The notes below the pieces were generated by a model. It did not search any database and had not been told where the DNA came from. It saw only the letters and a program-made list of their open reading frames with translations. From Krasilnikoviella flava (GTDB lineage: Bacteria > Actinomycetota > Actinomycetes > Actinomycetales > Cellulomonadaceae): a stretch of 64,000 nucleotides of DNA. The DNA lies in the NCBI RefSeq assembly GCF_900167525.1, contig NZ_FUZQ01000009.1, positions 60,069 to 124,068 on the forward strand, given 5' to 3'. Below are positions 1 through 7,025 of the stretch, piece after piece. Numbering within the stretch: position 1 is the stretch's first letter; every line of letters starts with the position of its first letter. Both the position numbers and the translations under genes were made by a program.

Positions 1-2
1 GC

Positions 3-959
3 GACGTGCAGGCGTTCATCCAGTACTCGCGGCAGTTCACGCAGCCGCTCACGCAGATCGCGTCGATGATGAACCTGCTGCAGTCGGGCGTCGCGTCGGC
101 CGAGCGGGTGTTCGAGCTGCTCGACGCCCCGGAGCAGGACCCGGACCCGGCGGACCCCCGCCGGCTGGGGCACGTGCAGGGTCGGGTCGCGTTCGAGGAC
201 GTCTCGTTCTCCTACGAGCCAGAGACGCCGCTCATCGAGCACCTCGACCTCGTCGCGGAGCCCGGCCAGACGATCGCGATCGTCGGGCCGACGGGCGCCG
301 GCAAGACGACGCTGGTCAACCTGCTGATGCGGTTCTACGAGGTCAGCTCGGGCCGGATCACGTTGGACGGCGTCGACACCCGGGAGATGACGCGGGACGA
401 CCTGCGCTCGCGGATCGGCATGGTGCTGCAGGACACGTGGCTGTTCAAGGGCACCATCGAGGAGAACCTGCGGTACGGGGTCCGCGACGACGCCACGGTG
501 GGCGAGGAGGATTTCCTCGCCGCCACGGAGGCCACCCACGTGGACCCGTTCGTGCGCACGCTGCCCGACGGGTACGCCACCGTGCTGGACGACGAGGCGA
601 CGGCGCTGTCCGCGGGCGAGAAGCAGCTGCTGACCATCGCCCGCGCGTTCCTCGCCGACCCGGAGATCCTCGTGCTCGACGAGGCGACGAGCTCGGTGGA
701 CACGCGCACCGAGGTGCTGGTGCAGCAGGCGATGAACGCGCTGCGGGCGAACCGCACGTCGTTCGTCATCGCGCACCGGCTGTCCACGATCCGTGACGCC
801 GACGCCATCGTCGTCATGGAGCACGGGCAGATCGTGGAGCAGGGGGACCACGACACACTGCTCGCCGCGGGCGGGGCGTACGCGCGGCTGTACGAGTCGC
901 AGTTCAGCGCCCCCGTCGTGGACGAGGCGGACGCGGTGGCCGGGCCCGCCGGGGTCTGA
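3..959 (+). CDS. ABC exporter, C-terminal part (membrane domain end plus ATPase)
   Basis: This is the 3' part of a fused membrane-ATPase ABC exporter; the 5' end lies before the window and the frame is open from base 3. The first ~40 residues match the last transmembrane and coupling segment of type IV exporters. The nucleotide-binding domain follows, with Walker [11 protein letters not shown]-loop QDTWLF, signature LSAGEKQ, Walker [13 protein letters not shown] and H-loop AHR. The signature reads LSAGE where LSGGQ is usual, a known variant in half-sites of heterodimeric exporters, so the partner is probably encoded just upstream. The substrate (drug, lipid or peptide) cannot be read from this part. 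A short hairpin follows the stop codon. Confidence 0.93.
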   Translation, partial: DVQAFIQYSRQFTQPLTQIASMMNLLQSGVASAERVFELLDAPEQDPDPADPRRLGHVQGRVAFEDVSFSYEPETPLIEHLDLVAEPGQTIAIVGPTGAGKTTLVNLLMRFYEVSSGRITLDGVDTREMTRDDLRSRIGMVLQDTWLFKGTIEENLRYGVRDDATVGEEDFLAATEATHVDPFVRTLPDGYATVLDDEATALSAGEKQLLTIARAFLADPEILVLDEATSSVDTRTEVLVQQAMNALRANRTSFVIAHRLSTIRDADAIVVMEHGQIVEQGDHDTLLAAGGAYARLYESQFSAPVVDEADAVAGPAGV

Positions 960-978
960 CCCTGCACCCGGTGCAGGG
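960..978. terminator. hairpin between convergent genes
   Basis: CCCTGCAC and GTGCAGGG form an 8-bp perfect stem directly after the ABC gene stop, between convergent genes. There is no T-run, so intrinsic termination is only plausible. Confidence 0.4.
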
Positions 979-1020
979 GGCGTCGTCCCCCGGCCGCACG
1001 TGCCGCCCTGGAGACCCAGG

Positions 1021-1560
1021 TCAGGGCAGCACGAGCAGCCGGGCGGGCGGCGCCCCTTCGCGCTGCCAGTCGAACCGGGCCTCGCCGACCACGCGCCACC
1101 CGCGGTGCAGGTACACGGCGTGCGCCACGCCGTCGCGGTCGTCGACGTCGAGCACGGGGGTGCGGCCCCGGGTGTGCGCGTGCGCCACGGCGACGTCGAG
1201 CAGCGCGCCGCCGACCCCGCGCCCTTGCGCCTCCGGCCCGACGAAGAGGACGGACACGCAGCTCAGCTCGTGGACCGGCCGTCCCGCCCCGGCCGACCAG
1301 ATCGCGCCGAACCGGTCGTCCGGCACGGCGGTGACGCTCACGTGCCCGACGACCGCCCCGTCGATCTCCGCGACCCACGCGCGCTCCTCGTCGGGGCGGA
1401 CCACGAACTCCTCGACCGGGAACGGCAGCGGCCACCGGTGCGGGTAGCCCGACGCCGGTTGCTGGGCGGCGAGCACCTCGGCGAGGGCGGGCAGGTCGGC
1501 GCTCGTGCGGTCGCGGACGACGACGGCGGAGGCCGGGCGAGGGGTCGCGTCGGAGGTCAC
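1021..1560 (-). CDS. GNAT family N-acetyltransferase
   Basis: This 179-residue protein has the GCN5-related acetyltransferase fold and would transfer an acetyl group from acetyl-CoA to an amine. The CoA-binding motif A is clear (VSVLFVGPEAQGRGVGGALL), followed by the late motif B region VYLHRGWRVVGEARF. The GTG start at 1560 fits the domain length, since the first strand (VVVRDRTSADLPAL) begins about 12 residues in. It converges with the exporter gene and is followed by a hairpin. The acceptor substrate is unknown; the family is very diverse. Confidence 0.85.
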   Translation of the reverse strand: MTSDATPRPASAVVVRDRTSADLPALAEVLAAQQPASGYPHRWPLPFPVEEFVVRPDEERAWVAEIDGAVVGHVSVTAVPDDRFGAIWSAGAGRPVHELSCVSVLFVGPEAQGRGVGGALLDVAVAHAHTRGRTPVLDVDDRDGVAHAVYLHRGWRVVGEARFDWQREGAPPARLLVLP

Positions 1561-1645
1561 CCCGCGATCCTGGCACGGCGCCCCGACACGCTCGCCGACG
1601 AGCCGCGCGCTGGACGATCCGTGCATCTGGTGGGGCGTGCGCACG

Positions 1646-1680
1646 CGGCCCGGACGCCCCGGCGAGGGGCGCCCGGGCCG
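1646..1680 (-). terminator. GC-rich hairpin downstream of the reductase gene
   Basis: Arms 1646-1660 and 1666-1680 pair over 15 positions with one mismatch and a 5-base loop, just past the stop of the minus-strand reductase gene. There is no clear T-tract. Confidence 0.45.
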
Positions 1681-1691
1681 TCCTGGGGACG

Positions 1692-2360
1692 TCAGGCCGA
1701 GACGCTGAGCGTGGCGCCGACGGCCGCGGGGTCGGCGAGCGAGGCCGCGTGCACCTGTGCGAGCTGGGCGCGGGAGACCTTGAGCCCGCGCCGGGTGTCG
1801 TCGGTCGTGACGTGCGCGGGCTCCCCGGTCACGGCGTCGTCGGTGAGCGAGACGGGCCGCACGAGCGTCCAGTCGAGCCCGCTCGCGCGCACCACCGCCT
1901 CCTGGCGTCCCGAGTCCGTGAACTGGCGGCCGATGACGAAGCGGAAGACCAGCTTCCAGGTGAGGTCCAGGTGCGCCCAGGAGTCGCCGAGACCGTACGT
2001 GCTCTGCACGACGAGCCGGCGTGCGCCGGTCTCTCGCATCGCCCGCACGACGTTCGCGGTGCCGCGCGAGCGCACGTCCGGCGCGGTGCTCGATCGGCGC
2101 AGCCACTGCACGGTGAGCGGGTTGTCCGAGATGCCGAGCGTGACGACGACGGCGTCCTGCCCCGCGACGGCCTTGGCCACCGCCTCGGGGTCGAGGGCGT
2201 CGCCGTCGACGGGCCGCAGGCTCCCCGGCCCGGGGACCGGCGCGGCGAACGCGGTGCTCGCCGTCCGGCCGAACGCGGTCACGCGGTGTCCCGCGGCCAC
2301 GAGCTCGCGGGTGATGGCGAGGCCGCTGCCCCGCGTCGCTCCGACCACCAGCACGTCCAT
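1692..2360 (-). CDS. NAD(P)H-binding reductase, atypical SDR (NmrA/YwnB-like)
   Basis: This 222-residue protein opens with a Rossmann glycine motif (VVGATRGSG at residues 5-13), followed by a second strand ending in GRTAST, typical of atypical short-chain dehydrogenases that bind NADPH. LVVQSTYG and the late LDWTLVRPVSL segment are characteristic of the NAD(P)H-binding group. Such proteins are flavin or biliverdin reductase-like, or sense redox state; no substrate can be assigned. The ATG start at 2360 has a good ribosome-binding site (GAGGAGG). The gene is divergent from an AraC-type regulator, which is its likely controller. Confidence 0.85.
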   Translation of the reverse strand: MDVLVVGATRGSGLAITRELVAAGHRVTAFGRTASTAFAAPVPGPGSLRPVDGDALDPEAVAKAVAGQDAVVVTLGISDNPLTVQWLRRSSTAPDVRSRGTANVVRAMRETGARRLVVQSTYGLGDSWAHLDLTWKLVFRFVIGRQFTDSGRQEAVVRASGLDWTLVRPVSLTDDAVTGEPAHVTTDDTRRGLKVSRAQLAQVHAASLADPAAVGATLSVSA

Positions 2361-2411
2361 GGGAATCCTCCTCGTCCTGCCGGGTCCCGTGCGGCCCCGG
2401 CCTCTGGCTCC

Positions 2412-2460
2412 AGACTTCCGCCGACGAGCCGGACGAACCATGTGGTGACATCCGAAAGTC
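2412..2460. promoter_or_regulatory. possible operator dyad between reductase and AraC gene
   Basis: AGACTTCCG at 2412-2420 is mirrored by an inverted near-copy at about 2452-2461 (reverse strand AAGACTTTCG). The two half-sites are about 30 bp apart in the divergent intergenic region. AraC proteins often bind such spaced half-sites, so this may be the regulator's target. The reading rests on two short half-sites only. Confidence 0.3.
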
Positions 2461-2496
2461 TTGACCGTTCGTCCGGAGCGGCCGGAGGATGGCGGG

Positions 2497-3519
2497 ATGA
2501 CCGACGCTCCGCCGCTGCTCCCGGTCCCCGGTGCCGGGAGGCCGCAGGAGGATCCCTGGGCCGACGTGCTCGGCACCCTGGAGATGGACGCCGTCTTCTG
2601 CTCCACGGGCCGGCTCTCCGAGCCGTGGGGCATCGCGATGCCCGCGCTGCCGGGCATCCTGATGTTCCACCTGCTGCTCGACGGTCGCGCCGTCGTCGAC
2701 GTCGAGGGCCAGCGGCACGACCTCGGCCCCGGCGACCTCGTGCTGGTGCCGCACGGCGCCGGGCACGCCGTCACCGGTGCCGCCGACGACCCCGCGACCG
2801 GGCTGTGGGACGTCGACCGCACGGTGGTCGCGGACCGGTACGAGCAGCTGCGGATCGACGGCGGCGGGCGGCCGGCGACCCTCGTGTGCGGGGCGGTCGG
2901 GTTCACCGACCCCGGCGTCGGCCGACTGCTGGCGAGCCTACCGCCGGTGCTGCGGGCGCCGGGGGCCGAGGACGAGCCCGGCGCGGGGGGCGACGGGCCG
3001 GACGGCGACTGGCTGCGCGCCGTCGTCGCCGCCATCGACCACGAGGTGCGCCACCCGCGGCCCGGCACCGACGTCGTCACGGCCAGGCTGGCCGACGTGC
3101 TCCTGGTGCACGTGGTACGCGGCTGGCTGGAGGCCGAGGAACCCGCGTCGGGCTGGGTCGCCGCCCTGCGCGACCCGGCGCTCGGCCCCGTGCTGCGCGC
3201 CGTGCACGCGGCGCCGCAGGACCCGTGGACGCTGGAGTCGCTCGCCGCCGTCGCGCGCCTGTCCCGGACCGTGTTCGCCGCACGGTTCGCACGCACCGTG
3301 GGGGAGCCGCCCATGGCCTACGTCGCCGGGTGCCGGATGGACGCCGCCGCGCGGCTGCTGCGCGACCCGGACGTGAGTGTCGAACGCGTGGCCCGGCAGG
3401 TCGGCTACGACTCCGTGCCGGGGTTCCATCGCGCGTTCGTGCGCAGGCACGGTGCGACGCCGGGGGCATGGCGCGCGACCGGCCCGGCGCGCACCCTGGC
3501 GGAAGTGCTCGAGCGCTGA
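2497..3519 (+). CDS. AraC family transcriptional regulator
   Basis: This 340-residue protein has an N-terminal cupin-type sensor domain (residues ~20-110, AraC_binding/Cupin_6 style, with LVLVPHGAGHAV) and a C-terminal double helix-turn-helix. The second helix-turn-helix carries VERVARQVGYDSVPGFHRAF, close to the family signature. The ATG at 2497 was chosen because GGAGG lies 8 bases upstream; an earlier in-frame start at 2461 would add 12 residues without a better site. It is transcribed away from the NAD(P)-binding reductase, and this pairing usually means the regulator controls that neighbour. The effector is unknown. Confidence 0.9.
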   Translation: MTDAPPLLPVPGAGRPQEDPWADVLGTLEMDAVFCSTGRLSEPWGIAMPALPGILMFHLLLDGRAVVDVEGQRHDLGPGDLVLVPHGAGHAVTGAADDPATGLWDVDRTVVADRYEQLRIDGGGRPATLVCGAVGFTDPGVGRLLASLPPVLRAPGAEDEPGAGGDGPDGDWLRAVVAAIDHEVRHPRPGTDVVTARLADVLLVHVVRGWLEAEEPASGWVAALRDPALGPVLRAVHAAPQDPWTLESLAAVARLSRTVFAARFARTVGEPPMAYVAGCRMDAAARLLRDPDVSVERVARQVGYDSVPGFHRAFVRRHGATPGAWRATGPARTLAEVLER

Positions 3520-3558
3520 GGTGCCCGGGCAGGAGGAGGGGCGGGGGAGAATGCCCCG

Positions 3559-4428
3559 GTGAGCACCCCCGAGCCCGGCGCCGCCGTCGACGACGCCCGC
3601 GTCACCCGCGTCACCGATCCCGCCGACCCGCGCCTGCACGACTACACGGACCTCAAGGACGTGAAGCTCCGCTCCGTGCGCGAGCCCGCCGAGGGGCTCT
3701 ACATGGCGGAGTCGTCCTCGGTGATCCGCCGCGCCCTCGAGGCCGGGCACCGGCCGCGGTCGTTCCTCATGGCCGACAAGTGGCTCGACTCCATGGCCGA
3801 CGTGCTCGCCGCCCATCCCGACGCGCCCGTGTACGTCGGCGCGGACGACGTGGTGCGGCAGATCACGGGCTTCCACCTGCACCGCGGGGCGCTCGCGGCC
3901 ATGCACCGGCCGGTGCTGCCGAGCGTGCACGAGCTGCTCGCCGGTGCCCGCGGCGGCGCGGGCGCGCGCCGCGTCGCGGTGCTGGAGGACCTCGTCGACC
4001 ACACGAACGTCGGGGCGGTCTTCCGCTCGGCCGCCGCCCTCGGCGTGGACGCCGTGCTCGTCTCCCCGAGCTGCTCCGACCCGCTCTACCGCCGGTCGGT
4101 CCGGGTCTCGATGGGCACCGTGTTCCAGGTGCCGTGGACGCGGCTGGAGTCCTGGCCGGGCGGCCTGCACGCGCTGCAGGACGACGGCTTCACCGTCGCC
4201 GCGCTGGCGCTGTGCGACGACTCCGTCTCCCTCGACGACCTGGTGGCCGACCCGCCCGAGCGGCTCGCGATGGTGCTGGGCACCGAGGGGGACGGGCTCT
4301 CCCGCGGGGCGGTCGCGGCGGCCGACGTCGTCGTGCGGATCCCGATGGCCGGGGGAGTGGACTCGCTCAACGTCGCCGCGGCGTCCGCCGTGGCGTTCTG
4401 GGCGACGCGGGACCGGCCGGGCGCGTAG
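3559..4428 (+). CDS. TrmH/SpoU family RNA 2'-O-methyltransferase
   Basis: This 289-residue SPOUT-class enzyme is expected to methylate a ribose 2'-OH in rRNA or tRNA using S-adenosylmethionine. All three SpoU motifs are visible: motif 1 EDLVDHTNVGAVFRSAAALG, motif 2 LVLGTEGDGLS (here MVLGTEGDGLS) and motif 3 IPMAGGVDSLNVAAASAV. The N-terminal ~110 residues form the substrate-binding extension. The start is the GTG at 3559; an ATG 8 bases upstream is in another frame. The target nucleotide cannot be told from sequence alone. Confidence 0.93.
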   Translation: MSTPEPGAAVDDARVTRVTDPADPRLHDYTDLKDVKLRSVREPAEGLYMAESSSVIRRALEAGHRPRSFLMADKWLDSMADVLAAHPDAPVYVGADDVVRQITGFHLHRGALAAMHRPVLPSVHELLAGARGGAGARRVAVLEDLVDHTNVGAVFRSAAALGVDAVLVSPSCSDPLYRRSVRVSMGTVFQVPWTRLESWPGGLHALQDDGFTVAALALCDDSVSLDDLVADPPERLAMVLGTEGDGLSRGAVAAADVVVRIPMAGGVDSLNVAAASAVAFWATRDRPGA

Positions 4429-4456
4429 TCCCCGGCTCCCGTCGGCGAGGAGCGGT

Positions 4457-5023
4457 TCAGACCTCGCCGATCGGGGCGGTCAGGAGCGGCGCGATCGCCG
4501 CCGGAGGGAAGTCCGGCCACGGGTCGCCTGGCCGGGCCGCCGGGTCGAAGAGGTGGGCGTCGACGAACTGCTGGGTCTGTCGGAGGACGCGGGACGCCGT
4601 GCGGCCGTCCACGGTGCCCGACTCCAGCGCGTCGGCCAGGTCGTGCAGGTCCAGGATCTCGTAGCGCCGCCCCCGCGGCGGCACGAGGATGTCGACGTAC
4701 AGGTCGTGGACGACCAGACCGCCGTCCGCATCCTCCTCGAGCTCGACCAGGTCCACGTACCAGCCGCCGGCGAGCTCGCCACCGAACGTGACGGGGCGGG
4801 TCAGCTGGACCCCCTCGTCGAGCAGGAGGTAGCACCGGTCGACGGTGCCGCCGCCGTCGATCCGGTACTCGGGAAGCACGGTCACCTCGTAGGCGAGCGC
4901 CTCCCCGCGGCGGATGCCGTGGCACCACTGGCCGGTGCGGTGGAGCACCCGCACCGGCTCGAAGCCGTCGCGGGCCGGGTCGGAGGGATCGTCGTCGATC
5001 GTCCCGGACGGTGTGGGCAGCAT
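4457..5023 (-). CDS. DUF402 family protein
   Basis: This 188-residue protein matches the DUF402/FomD-like fold, a beta-barrel phosphohydrolase-related family. The family core is seen in GGWYVDLVELEEDADGGLVVHDLYVDILVPP followed by the acidic ILDLHDLADAL segment, where metal- and nucleotide-binding residues usually lie. Members include nucleoside di/triphosphatases and the fosfomycin-pathway protein FomD; activity here is inferred only. The ATG start at 5023 gives a full-length domain. The gene converges with the SpoU methyltransferase gene. Confidence 0.8.
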   Translation of the reverse strand: MLPTPSGTIDDDPSDPARDGFEPVRVLHRTGQWCHGIRRGEALAYEVTVLPEYRIDGGGTVDRCYLLLDEGVQLTRPVTFGGELAGGWYVDLVELEEDADGGLVVHDLYVDILVPPRGRRYEILDLHDLADALESGTVDGRTASRVLRQTQQFVDAHLFDPAARPGDPWPDFPPAAIAPLLTAPIGEV

Positions 5024-5129
5024 GACCGACAGCCTAGGCAGGCGGGACCGCCGGTCGAACGCACGTCGTGGGCGGGTTCCGCCGCGGACGGGGTCCCGCA
5101 CCACCGACCGCGGCCGGCTGCTGCGGCCT

Positions 5130-5186
5130 TTGCTGATCGAGCGGTACCGCGTGGGTCGTGACCAGAGCACCGCGACGGATCAGCAA
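5130..5186. other. inverted repeat in the gap between two minus-strand genes
   Basis: TTGCTGATC at 5130-5138 and GATCAGCAA at 5178-5186 are perfect 9-bp inverted copies about 40 bases apart, just past the stop of the serine hydrolase gene and upstream of the DUF402 gene. They could be an operator pair or a weak terminator. Confidence 0.3.
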
Positions 5187-5191
5187 GTCCT

Positions 5192-5800
5192 TCAGGGCCG
5201 ATGGAAGCCGACGGGAGGGCGTCTCGTCGTCGACGACGGTGAGATCGCCTCGTAGACGACCGGCAGCTCGGTGATTCCCTCTGCGTCGAGGAAGTGCCCC
5301 GCGCCGGGCGCGACCTGCACGGGCGCCCCGAGTCGTTCGGCGAGACGGTCAGTGTGCGCGGGCGGCACCAGGGGGTCGTTGTCCGAGCGGATCACCACCG
5401 GCCGAACGATGTGGGACCGCAGCTCGCTCATGTCGCAACCGTCGCCGACGAAGGCGTCCAGCTCCGGGAGAGCCGGGAGGGGGTCGGTGAAGCCGGCGAC
5501 GAGCACCAGGGTGCGCAGTCGCCAAGGGCCGGGGAGAGATCGCAGATGGCGCAGGACCGCCAGGCACCCCAGGCTGTGCGCCACCACGATCGTGTGCTCG
5601 TCCGGCCGGCCGAGCGCGGTCCGGACGGAGTCCTCCCACGGCCCGCGCCGCGGGTCGAGCGGGGCGGGCAGGGCGGGGACCGTGGTCGGGATTCCTTCGG
5701 CGCCGAGCCGTTCGGCGAGCCACCCGAACCAATGGTCCTCGGGGGTGGCGCCATACCCGTGGAAGACGAAGGCGCGCTGCCGGGTTGTCGTCGATGTCAT
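5192..5800 (-). CDS. RBBP9/YdeN-like serine hydrolase (alpha/beta fold)
   Basis: This 202-residue single-domain alpha/beta hydrolase has the oxyanion-side FVFHGYGATPEDHWFGWL, the nucleophile elbow AHSLGC (serine), an aspartate in SDNDPLVP and a histidine in GAGHFLDAEG. This is the complete triad of the RBBP9/YdeN family. The expected activity is hydrolysis of a small ester or amide; the natural substrate is unknown. It is divergent from a MerR regulator, and its promoter has an unusually long spacer, which suggests MerR-type activation. Confidence 0.87.
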   Translation of the reverse strand: MTSTTTRQRAFVFHGYGATPEDHWFGWLAERLGAEGIPTTVPALPAPLDPRRGPWEDSVRTALGRPDEHTIVVAHSLGCLAVLRHLRSLPGPWRLRTLVLVAGFTDPLPALPELDAFVGDGCDMSELRSHIVRPVVIRSDNDPLVPPAHTDRLAERLGAPVQVAPGAGHFLDAEGITELPVVYEAISPSSTTRRPPVGFHRP

Positions 5801-5808
5801 GCCTCGGG

Positions 5809-5840
5809 ACGGTAAGGGTTCACGTCGGCGAGAAGGTCAA
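5809..5840 (-). promoter_or_regulatory. putative long-spacer promoter of the serine hydrolase gene
   Basis: On the minus strand TTGACC (5840-5835) is followed after 19 bp by TTACCG (5815-5810). A 19-20 bp spacer is the hallmark of promoters activated by MerR proteins, and a MerR gene is divergently transcribed from here. The -10 match is weak and the transcript would begin only a few bases before the ATG. Confidence 0.35.
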
Positions 5841-5861
5841 GTCGAGCAGGAGGGACGACGC

Positions 5862-6212
5862 GTGCGGATCGGCGAGCTCGCGAGGCTGGCGGGTGTGAGC
5901 GCACGAGCGTTGCGCCACTACGAGGACCGGGGACTCCTGGTCCCGGGGCGGACCGGCGGTGGGTATCGCGAGTACGCCGACACCGACGTGGCGCGGGTCG
6001 CGCAGATCACGGCGATGATCAGCGCCGGCCTGAACACGGCGACCGTCGGGCGCTACTTGGGCTGTGCGCGCACCGGCGAGCACGGCACGTCGCTGGAGCT
6101 GTGCCCGGGGCTGAGCGCGGAGCTCGTGGCGATCGGCGAGCGCCTCGAGGCCAGGCTGGCCGAGCTGCGTGACCAGCAGGCGAGGCTCAGGGAGCTGGCG
6201 TCGGCCGACTGA
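5862..6212 (+). CDS. MerR family transcriptional regulator
   Basis: This small (116-residue) MerR protein has the N-terminal winged helix-turn-helix RIGELARLAGVSARALRHYE and the wing ending YREYADTDV, then a coiled-coil dimerisation helix (LSAELVAIGERLEARLAELR). It has no large effector domain. One CARTG and one LCPG cysteine are present, but not the spacing of the metal-binding CueR/ZntR loop. The GTG at 5862 is preceded by AGGAGGG. It is divergent from the serine hydrolase gene, its likely target. Confidence 0.88.
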   Translation: MRIGELARLAGVSARALRHYEDRGLLVPGRTGGGYREYADTDVARVAQITAMISAGLNTATVGRYLGCARTGEHGTSLELCPGLSAELVAIGERLEARLAELRDQQARLRELASAD

Positions 6213-6950
6213 CCGGGGCGTCACGCCCCATCACCGGACGCTCGCCCCGGGGGTCGGCGGGCTCGACGACGACGTACCGGCCGGGCTCCTCGTGCATGCA
6301 CAGGTGCGCCGAGTGCTCGAACCACAGGACGTCCTTCGACGGCGCGGAGACGCGCTCGAAGCACCGCTCCACGGGCGCGGTGGGCGTGGTGCAGTCGTGG
6401 CGGCCGAGAAACTGGATCATCGGCACGTCGAACTCGATCTGGTCGCTCGCGTCGAAGCCGAGGACGCCGGACAGGACCCGGGGGAGGGTGATCGACTGAC
6501 CCTTCCCGATCAGCTCCCGTGGTGCTGTGCCCACCGCCGGTACACGATGATGCGCTCGACGGTGAGGGGCTCGTCACCGGGGTAGTCACCGAGGGCGCGC
6601 AGCTCCGCGAGCGCCTTGGAGTTGCCGTCGGCGGTGGCGTTGCGCACCGCGTGTGCGAAGGCCTCGGCCTCCTCGTCCGGGCCCGAGGTCACCTGGCCGA
6701 CGCCGACGTACGCCCAGAGCAGGTCGGGCCGGCGCCTGGCGAGAAGGACGCCGAGGATCGAGCCTCAGCTGTGGCCGAGGAGGCTGACGCGCTCGACGCC
6801 GAGCTCGTCCTGCAGCCAGGCGATCAACTGAGGTCGTCGACGTCGAGGTCCGCGCTCAGGTCGGCGATGACTGCTCGCCCCGCGTCGCCCGTCACGGCGG
6901 CACCCTTCGAAGCGCGGGCGACCGGGACCCGGGCGACGGCCCGCGGCAGG
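6187..6950 (-). pseudogene. decayed alpha/beta hydrolase (proline iminopeptidase-like)
   Basis: Pieces of one hydrolase lie in order on the minus strand but in different frames. The N-terminal part around 6835-6900 reads VIADLSADLDVDDL; the frame then changes to give WLQDELGVERVSLLGHS. A TGA stop (about 6765) sits exactly where the GHSWGS elbow would have tryptophan. The same frame continues to 6510 (VTSGPDEEAEAFAHAV, YRRWAQHHG), and a further frameshift near 6510-6534 leads to FDVPMIQFLGRHDCTTP and the final SAHLCMHEEP histidine region. The lid and both ends of the triad are recognisable. Two frameshifts plus a nonsense codon make this a non-functional gene unless sequencing errors are involved. 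The upstream start is not visible. Confidence 0.75.
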
Positions 6951-7000
6951 CGCCACGACCCTTGACCGACCCGCGACCCGGGTTTAGGTTGGGCCGCGAT

Positions 7001-7006
7001 CATAAT
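7001..7006 (+). promoter_or_regulatory. possible -10 element of the GH89 gene
   Basis: CATAAT lies 20 bases before the GH89 start codon in otherwise GC-rich DNA, and AAAGGGG (7013-7019) is the likely ribosome-binding site. No convincing -35 is seen at the proper distance. Confidence 0.3.
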
Positions 7007-7025
7007 CACTGCAAAGGGGCAGACC

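Noticed and set aside
6983..7001. Iron-box-like sequence TTAGGTTGGGCC before the GH89 gene
   Set aside because: Only the left half matches the DtxR/IdeR consensus (about 12 of 19); the right half is unrelated.
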